Source of the DNA: Saccoglossus kowalevskii
Lineage: Eukaryota > Hemichordata > Enteropneusta > Harrimaniidae
NCBI RefSeq assembly: GCF_000003605.2
Contig: NW_003131414.1
Span: forward strand, 1 to 13,401
Length of the DNA: 13,401 nucleotides
Reading direction: 5' to 3'
The position numbers and the translations under genes are program-made. This document shows, in pieces, positions 9,301 to 13,401 of this stretch (positions are counted from its first letter, which is position 1; every line of letters begins with the position of its first letter). The notes below the pieces were generated by a model. The model did no database searches, was not told the origin of the DNA, and saw only the letters and a program-made list of their open reading frames with translations.

Positions 9301-12300
9301 CCAGCAGGTTGTGAAAAGAGCACTCTTGACCAGCACATCAACAAAATCAAAGAGTTAATGTTAAGACGTGATGCTAAAGCTCGTCAAGTATTAATGGTTA
9401 TTGCAGCAGCTACAGTGAAAGGTAATGCAAGGTTTAAATAGATGAGATAAAATAGTTGTGTTCAGGCTATACTGTGGTATGGACTAAAGATTAAAGCTAA
9501 TCCTTTATTTTTGCATATTGAACCAGCTTCATATTTGAAACCCGATACTAAATGTTGTTCTCGACTGCCATGTCTATTGTGCCAAAATATTTTCATCCAA
9601 TCTTTTTAAAGCTTGAAGTGTAAATCTGTATAAAATGTTGACCAATTTAATATTTTTTAAATTTTATTAAGTGATGAAAGAGAATCAACGTGAAAGATAT
9701 GAAGCACCTGATCTGGACCGATTTTGTCATGAAATTGAGAGGCTAATGAGAGCTAGTGTTATGAATCCTTCATTGTTATCAATACAACATCTACAGAAGT
9801 TACAGACATTCTTACTTAAACTCTACAGGTAAAAGTATATTTTAACCTTAAATGTCCGTACACATCATATATTGATATTAGTTGGTTGCTTCTCACTCTG
9901 AATGGTACTGTCTGGGTTTATGTAATCAAATAATGACTCTGAAATCTCTTGCGATTCAGTATCACTTTTGCTTTATTTGCATGTTAAAGAAAATGTCTGT
10001 TGTCATCGTTGTCCCCGTCTTTGTCTGATTTTTTTTCAATTTTAATATTGCAGAGAGACCAGTAGTTTGAAATCTAATGTAGTACGTCACAGTCAGTGGA
10101 TTGAGCTACCCAGTGTTGTGCCATTATTGAAAGGCAAAGACTACATCACAAGTGTATTACAAGGTGAAGTCCCACAGAATCTCTCCGATGAAATAGATAC
10201 AGTTGATGATATGTTTGTTGTTGATGGCATTGGAAATGATGACAATCAGGGTGGTAATGGTAATGCCTCTGCTAGTGATAATGAGCGCATCAGTCAAGCA
10301 CAAACAGGATATCTCTTCAAGGAAGCACTCTGTTTAGCAACTCTGAGACTACACCATAAAGATCCCAGGATATTATTGTAAGTACATTTACAGAGTTGAC
10401 TCAAATAGTATTATCTGCTGAAAAAAGTCCTTCAAAAAAAATAACGCAGTGTGTAGTAAAAGTATGTAATCTTGTTCTTATGTTTTAAAACAGGGGCTTC
10501 ACTGGTAAATTGGTAAGTTTCAGCGTCACTTTGGCAGCATTGGAAACTTTACTACTTCATGGACTTATCAAGCCAGCCACGTGTCTTGCTGTTAAACAGT
10601 TACAAGTTATTATGAACTCAGTTAAAAAGGTATTACAAGTTATGGTTCTTGTATGTTATTTTCAATAGTGATTTATGGTTTGTGCAATACAAATATCAGG
10701 AGGGCACGTATCCTTTTGAATAACTTTCCCTTCTATGGTTAGCAGTAATTAAACAAGTATTTGGTACATGAGTAGTGTATGGTGGTTGTAGGTTTCTCAA
10801 CCAGTGGGTTTTGCCTCCACAATACGAGTTTATGGTGCACACACTTAAGGGTTCAAGTTGATCATAAGGTCAAACAACAACAACAATCACAACTACGCTA
10901 TCGGTGACCAGTCAGTTCCAATTTTCTTGTTCATTTATAGGATTGTATACTTAGTAAAAATTTCCACAAAGATCAACAAGATGGCTTCATGGAAATGGAC
11001 AGCAATGAACCTAGTACATCAAGGGGAGCAGCTTCAACGCTGCATACAAGGAACAAGATCTAAAACTAGAAATAAGAAGGGGGCTAGACTTACACCTGCT
11101 CCAAAGGGAAGAGGAAAGGGAAGGGGGAAAGCCAAAGGAAAAGGTATGTTGTATTTGCCAAGTTTCCATAAACGGTAACGATTATTTCTATGTTTATTTT
11201 CCACTTTTACATATAAAAGGCGAATACATTTGAATTGTACGTTTACTGTTTGCTGGAATGATCATAAGTGATCATAACCTGTTTGGGAAATGTTCCATAC
11301 ATGTACCATTAATGTCTTAGTTCAACTATGTACTACAGATAATCGTTGTCAATTCCTGACTTTCGAGTTACCAGTTTTAGTAAGAATAACTTAACAAAGT
11401 ACGTTGATGAAAACGAAGTGAGTGAGGTTTATTTTAATGGTGATGCTGTTCTATTCACTTAGCCATGCAAAATAAAAAAAATTAAATGCCGAAAGGGTTC
11501 AGGACCTATAGAAGCATGGTACAAATAAATGTAAAGCAACATGTAACTAAACTCATTGAATTTGGACTGGACCTGGCAGGCAAATGATATGCCCAATGAT
11601 TAGATTAGAGCAACGTTGATGTACAACACAGGCCACTAAGACCGGGGAAACTACTATCACATTCACCGATCCATATGCCAGAAAAACAGGATGATATATT
11701 CTTGTATTATTGCATCACGGGTGCATAATTTCAAACTGAAGGCATGTAGCCTTGACAACGGCTATCTATATAAACACATCAGCAAAATCATCACGATGTT
11801 ATTATTAATTACATTGCATACAAGACACAGGTTACATTTATACAATGGCAGAGTATGTTCAGAAAACTCCCAAAGATAAAAGCTGTATAAATGCTGGTTC
11901 TTTATGAAATCAACTTGTTCTGTAATAATTTCTTGTGGCTGTAACTGTTGCTTAAGTTGAAAATTTATCATTTCATTAAACATGTATGCTATCACATAGA
12001 AAGGCATAAAATGTTGTCTTGATAAGTTCTGGATTTTTCTAGATGAACATCCAGGGGTATTACACTATCAGTTGCCATTTTTGGTGACGTAGTATGTCAA
12101 TATTTTTATTTTTATCAATCAATGGCGAGCTACAATTGAAATCTACATCCGGGTATTTTGTTACGCCATCTAACATTTTTCTTTTGAAAACCTGTAACTC
12201 GAAAGTCACTGTGAATGTTATAATAGAACACATTGTATTCAATCATAAGTGTTGAAAATGAAATCTCCAATATTAACCTTCTGGTGCTTGGAGAATAAAT

Positions 12301-13323
12301 ATTTCCCCAATGCATATGCTACTTCAAAATTGTTGAACACAACTTGTAACTTATTGTTACAGTTGCCAAAGAAAAAGAAGATAAAAACAGTCCTCTGAAC
12401 AAAACCAAGGATCATGTTACTTCTCCGAGTCCTACTAAGTTAGCAACATTAGACTTTGCCCTGTTGTACTTATGTGATGTCATTTTCAAGAGTAATTACG
12501 CTGGTGACGAGGAACGTAAATTAGCTTTCAAAGCGGGTCTACATGCACTAGAGCTTTCGCAATTCAGGTACGCAACCTCAAAACTGATCAAGGAAACAGA
12601 ACAGGATTATCTGGAAAAACGAGAAGATAAACTGATGCAGACAATGAAAGGTGAGATGTCACTTGTCACGTTTGAGAAAGAATGAAATATTCCACCATAG
12701 AAACTAAAGTTTTGACAAATTTGCCAATTTTAAAGGAAATTCATTGTCTAATGCTTGGACTTGTATAAGTGATGACATTTATTGGTAACTAATGGGCAAA
12801 GTAGATAATAAAGTTGAGCTACATTTTCTCTGTATTTTGGTGGAACAGTAGGTTACATTATGCACATAATAAAAATGGGAAAATGATCAGATGATTGTCT
12901 TTCACTTCACTGCTATCGTTTCGAATTTCGTATAATAAATATAGTTTAATGTGAATGAAGGATCAGAATATGCGGCCATGTTGTAATTTTGTACTTTGTT
13001 TTACAGGCTGTCCCACGAGGCAGCACCCTCTGGATTACATAGAGATGTACTTGGAAGCGCTAACGAGAGCATCTAGCAGTGATTATCCATTCGGACCTCC
13101 TCTCAAGTTAATAAAGTTTTTAAGTAGCTTGTGGGCTGCGCATCCGCAAATGCAGATGAAACAGATAATAATGTGTAAACATGTACTGACGTTATCTAGT
13201 GACCCACTTCAACTAGTCAACAAACGCACAATGCTGAGTACTGCGTGTGATACGTTTGTAGCAATTCTAGCAGCTTTTGAAGACATTGTGATTGCAAAGA
13301 AGCAACTACACCACCTGGCTGAG
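6205..13323 (+). CDS. Partial multi-exon gene: SWIM zinc finger protein, ZSWIM4/5/6/8-like
   Basis: Twelve GT-AG exons join into about 769 residues: 6205-6344, 7079-7214, 7392-7555, 7924-8050, 8692-8857, 9273-9421, 9672-9828, 10054-10377, 10494-10629, 10941-11143, 12363-12650 and 13007-13323. Phases match at every junction, except that exon 10 is one base too long. Numbering from the first partial codon, the order is: possible BC-box (about 13-25), IAFWAFPRDE block (48-57), SWIM finger C122, C125, C131, H133, then an RIRNAN segment followed by SREQLQKLLQY. This order and spacing is that of the ZSWIM4/5/6/8 family. Known biology: ZSWIM8 (EBAX-1 in worm, Dora in fly) is a Cullin-RING ligase receptor that acts in protein quality control and target-directed microRNA degradation. 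By inference this protein is also a ubiquitin-ligase receptor. Downstream similarity is weak to my eye, so it may be a divergent paralogue. The N-terminal exon(s) and 3' end are not seen. Confidence 0.85.
6345..7078 (+). other. Intron 1, 734 bases
   Basis: It is AT-rich, with GTAATA and TTTCTGTAG borders. Open frames here on both strands are short and have no protein-like character. I see no repeat or RNA gene in it. Confidence 0.6.
7079..7214 (+). CDS. ZSWIM-like exon 2: IAFWAFP block
   Basis: The acceptor is TTGTTTCTGTAG and the donor GTTG|GTGAGA, with phase 0 in and phase 1 out. It encodes residues 48-92, starting IAFWAFPRDESEAKLYY and ending in MTDVIQV. The IAFW(S/A)FP motif, followed by a helix and a (D/V)xLQxG-like end leading into the SWIM strand, is characteristic of ZSWIM4/5/6/8. 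This makes it one of the two most diagnostic exons of the gene. Confidence 0.85.
7215..7391 (+). other. Intron 2, open in frame, 177 bases
   Basis: It runs from GTGAGA to TAG. It is a multiple of three and has no stop in the gene's frame, so retention would add 59 residues just before the SWIM strand. The translation is hydrophobic and aromatic-rich with a poly-T derived Phe run, as expected from an intron read through its pyrimidine tract. Confidence 0.7.
7392..7555 (+). CDS. ZSWIM-like exon 3: SWIM zinc finger
   Basis: The acceptor is TGATTATGTAG and the donor CAG|GTAAAA, with phase 1 in and phase 0 out. Residues 94-147 run FMVTATISDGRPYQVSLTF, then ERCKIVSSTC and SGCPKQLWCSHILA, then an RIRNAN helix end. 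The strand-turn-helix order is that of a SWIM finger: two Cys, then CxH at the start of a helix. The zinc ligands are C122, C125, C131 and H133. The first pair is spaced CX2C, not the usual CXC (see findings). Confidence 0.88.
7478..7513 (+). other. SWIM zinc-binding motif, CX2CX5CXH
   Basis: The cysteine codons start at 7478, 7487 and 7505 and the histidine codon at 7511. The local peptide is CSGCPKQLWCSH. SWIM fingers are defined by CXCX(n)CXH and bind one zinc, serving protein-protein or nucleic-acid contacts. The Trp-Cys-x-His end is well kept, while the first pair has one extra residue. Confidence 0.8.
7556..7923 (+). other. Intron 3, 368 bases
   Basis: It runs from GTAAAA to TTTTTAG. 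The frame from exon 3 remains open for about 40 codons to 7678 and then stops. A short GT run lies near 7860-7871. Nothing else is seen. Confidence 0.6.
7924..8050 (+). CDS. ZSWIM-like exon 4: post-SWIM helical segment
   Basis: The acceptor is TTATTTTTAG and the donor TTCG|GTTAGT, with phase 0 in and phase 1 out. Residues 148-189 begin ITVHAPMTESLSALSREQLQ and continue KLLQYHVAEDPG. In ZSWIM4/5/6/8 the SWIM finger is followed by a (P)(I/V)SExL...RDQLQKF(I/A)QYLI segment, and this exon matches that pattern and position. Confidence 0.85.
8051..8691 (+). other. Intron 4, 641 bases, with a GC-richer island
   Basis: It runs from GTTAGT to TTTTCAG. Most is AT-rich. An island near 8434-8500 is much richer in G and C, preceded by the acceptor-like TTTCCCCAG, and carries a 34-codon open frame (8435-8539). 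The phase needed by the flanking exons gives an early stop in it, so it is not an obvious cassette exon; it could be a repeat remnant. Confidence 0.5.
8692..8857 (+). CDS. ZSWIM-like exon 5
   Basis: The acceptor is TTTATTTTCAG and the donor AGCAG|GTGAGC, with phase 1 in and phase 2 out. It encodes residues 191-244, including LPDPTIGLAEGISNTWQRS and a helix EILGKRIIAELKRA. A second consensus-like donor, G|GTAAGA at 8806, lies inside the exon. Using it joins exon 6 in a frame that soon stops, so 8858 is the supported site. A PDPTAG-like stretch is also found after this region in family members. Confidence 0.8.
8858..9272 (+). other. Intron 5, 415 bases
   Basis: It runs from GTGAGC to GACTAG. 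The 69-codon open frame inside it (8969-9178) looks like chance in AT-rich DNA. No repeat is recognised. Confidence 0.6.
9273..9421 (+). CDS. ZSWIM-like exon 6
   Basis: The acceptor is CTTCATTGACTAG and the donor AAAG|GTAATG, with phase 2 in and phase 1 out. Residues 246-294 run CYHGPGETPAGCEKSTLDQ then INKIKELMLRRDAKARQVLM. The KELMLRRDAKAR helix corresponds in position to the REM(L/F)(K/R)xRDSN block known in ZSWIM proteins, which supports homology beyond the SWIM finger. Confidence 0.8.
9672..9828 (+). CDS. ZSWIM-like exon 7
   Basis: The acceptor is a weak TTTTATTAAG, but both phases fit: phase 1 in, phase 2 out at ACAG|GTAAAA. It encodes residues 296-346, including YEAPDLDRFCHEIERLMRA, VMNPSL, and a leucine-rich helix LQKLQTFLLKLY. 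The x-NP-x-L followed by an LQ helix recalls the LNPHC...LQQLQKW block of ZSWIM5/6. It is predicted to be fully helical. Confidence 0.78.
10054..10377 (+). CDS. ZSWIM-like exon 8, with acidic loop
   Basis: The acceptor is TTTAATATTGCAG and the donor is GTAAGT, an ideal site. Phase 2 in, phase 2 out. At 324 bases it is the longest exon. Residues 348-454 run from ETSSLKSNVVRHSQWIELP, through an acidic Asp/Asn/Gly/Ser-rich loop (about 10187-10285), to a YLFKEALCLATLRLHHKD helix. The KEAL(R/C)LA helix fits the (Y)xxEALRL block that opens the helical repeats of ZSWIM proteins. Confidence 0.82.
10494..10629 (+). CDS. ZSWIM-like exon 9
   Basis: The acceptor is TTTTAAAACAG and the donor AAAAAG|GTATTA, with phase 2 in and phase 0 out. 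It encodes residues 455-500, starting LGFTGKLVSFSVTLAALETL and ending in NSVKK. The content is hydrophobic helix pairs with no stop in frame. I recognise no named domain here. Confidence 0.78.
10630..10940 (+). other. Intron 9, 311 bases, with a CAA microsatellite
   Basis: It runs from GTATTA to TTTATAG. An interrupted CAA run lies at about 10872-10886. An ATG upstream of exon 10 (10858) is open into that exon, but the strong acceptor makes it intronic. Confidence 0.6.
10941..11143 (+). CDS. ZSWIM-like exon 10, frame-interrupted, with basic Gly/Lys/Arg tract
   Basis: The acceptor TTCTTGTTCATTTATAG is strong and the donor is AAAG|GTATGT. Read from the phase 0 set by exon 9, the exon gives DCILSKNFHKDQQDGFMEMD, continues NEPSTSRGAASTLHTRNK, then meets TAA at 11061-11063. 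The phase 1 needed by exon 11 is met by the frame one base later, which gives SKTRNKKGARLTPAPKGRGK followed by GRGKAKGK. The exon is 203 bases where 202 would fit. Possible causes are a one-base insertion (assembly error or real), an alternative structure, or a broken gene. A weak donor GTACAT at 11014 would end a shorter exon (10941-11013) in phase 1 and skip both the stop and the basic tract. Confidence 0.65.
11144..12362 (+). other. Intron 10, 1,219 bases
   Basis: This is the largest intron seen, GTATGT to TTACAG. It has several short open frames on both strands, none with recognisable content or splice support. No clear transposable element is seen. Confidence 0.55.
12363..12650 (+). CDS. 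ZSWIM-like exon 11
   Basis: The acceptor is AACTTATTGTTACAG and the donor GAAAG|GTGAGA, with phase 1 in and phase 1 out. After a charged linker (AKEKEDKNSPLNKTKD) come the helices LATLDFALLYLCDVIFKSNY, a KLAFKAGLHALE helix, and a Lys/Glu-rich helix ending in KLMQTMK. It resembles a helical-repeat solenoid; I do not recognise a named domain. Confidence 0.8.
12651..13006 (+). other. Intron 11, 356 bases
   Basis: It runs from GTGAGA to TTTTACAG and is AT-rich. The exon 11 frame ends at a TGA near 12683, just inside the intron. Nothing else is seen. Confidence 0.6.
13007..13323 (+). CDS. ZSWIM-like exon 12, last seen
   Basis: The acceptor TTTGTTTTACAG joins exon 11 in phase (G|GC). The exon starts GCPTRQHPLDYIEMYLEALT, continues with LKLIKFLSSLWAAHP, and ends in IAKKQLHHLAE. 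The likely donor is GAG|GTTTGT, phase 0. If that is not used, the frame reads only six more codons to a TAG at 13339-13341, which would make this the terminal exon. Family members are much longer than 769 residues, so I favour continuation beyond the window. No polyadenylation signal follows within the 60 bases left. Confidence 0.78.
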
Positions 13324-13401
13324 GTTTGTAAAAATTACTAGACTAGCTGTTAAATCAATCTGAAAAATTCCTAGTTTTGGTATGATTTGGGGTTAGTTTT
13401 T

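Noticed and set aside
12060-12315. Two overlapping minus-strand frames in intron 10
   Set aside because: They lie within a well-bounded intron, overlap each other in different frames and show no recognisable content.

Overview
This is eukaryotic, intron-rich, AT-rich DNA, most likely from a marine invertebrate. A lophotrochozoan, hemichordate or cephalochordate would all fit; I cannot place it more closely. The reasons are a multi-exon gene with GT-AG introns of about 116 to 1,219 bases, exons of 127 to 324 bases with consistent phases, and abundant decayed non-autonomous repeats of the kind common in such genomes. There is no sign of prokaryotic operons, CRISPR arrays, rRNA or tRNA genes.

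The right half (6205 to 13323, plus strand) holds one partial protein-coding gene. Twelve exons can be joined into a protein fragment of about 769 residues. Its N-terminal part contains a proline-leucine stretch that resembles a BC-box, then an IAFWAFP block, then a SWIM zinc finger and an RExQLQKxxQY-type helix. This order is that of the ZSWIM4/5/6/8 family, whose ZSWIM8 member is the substrate receptor of a Cullin-RING ubiquitin ligase. The C-terminal two thirds is mostly helical and divergent, with an acidic low-complexity loop in exon 8 and a basic Gly/Lys/Arg tract in exon 10. The first exon(s) and the 3' end are not identified here.

The left half (1 to about 6200) contains no gene I can defend. 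It is filled with interspersed repeats: a direct-repeat pair (1371 and 2216), a roughly 360-base element that begins with a strong hairpin (2412 to about 2770), and an internally duplicated array (3535 to about 4620) built from 245 to 310 base units around an AAAATGGC...GCCATTTT core. Related decayed copies lie at 1429-1822 and 5690-5800.

The most notable oddities are these. The reading frame breaks within exon 10: an otherwise well-supported exon is one base too long for the phases on either side. The SWIM finger has CX2C where the family usually has CXC. A 177-base intron stays fully open in the gene's frame. I did not find a convincing new multi-gene system.
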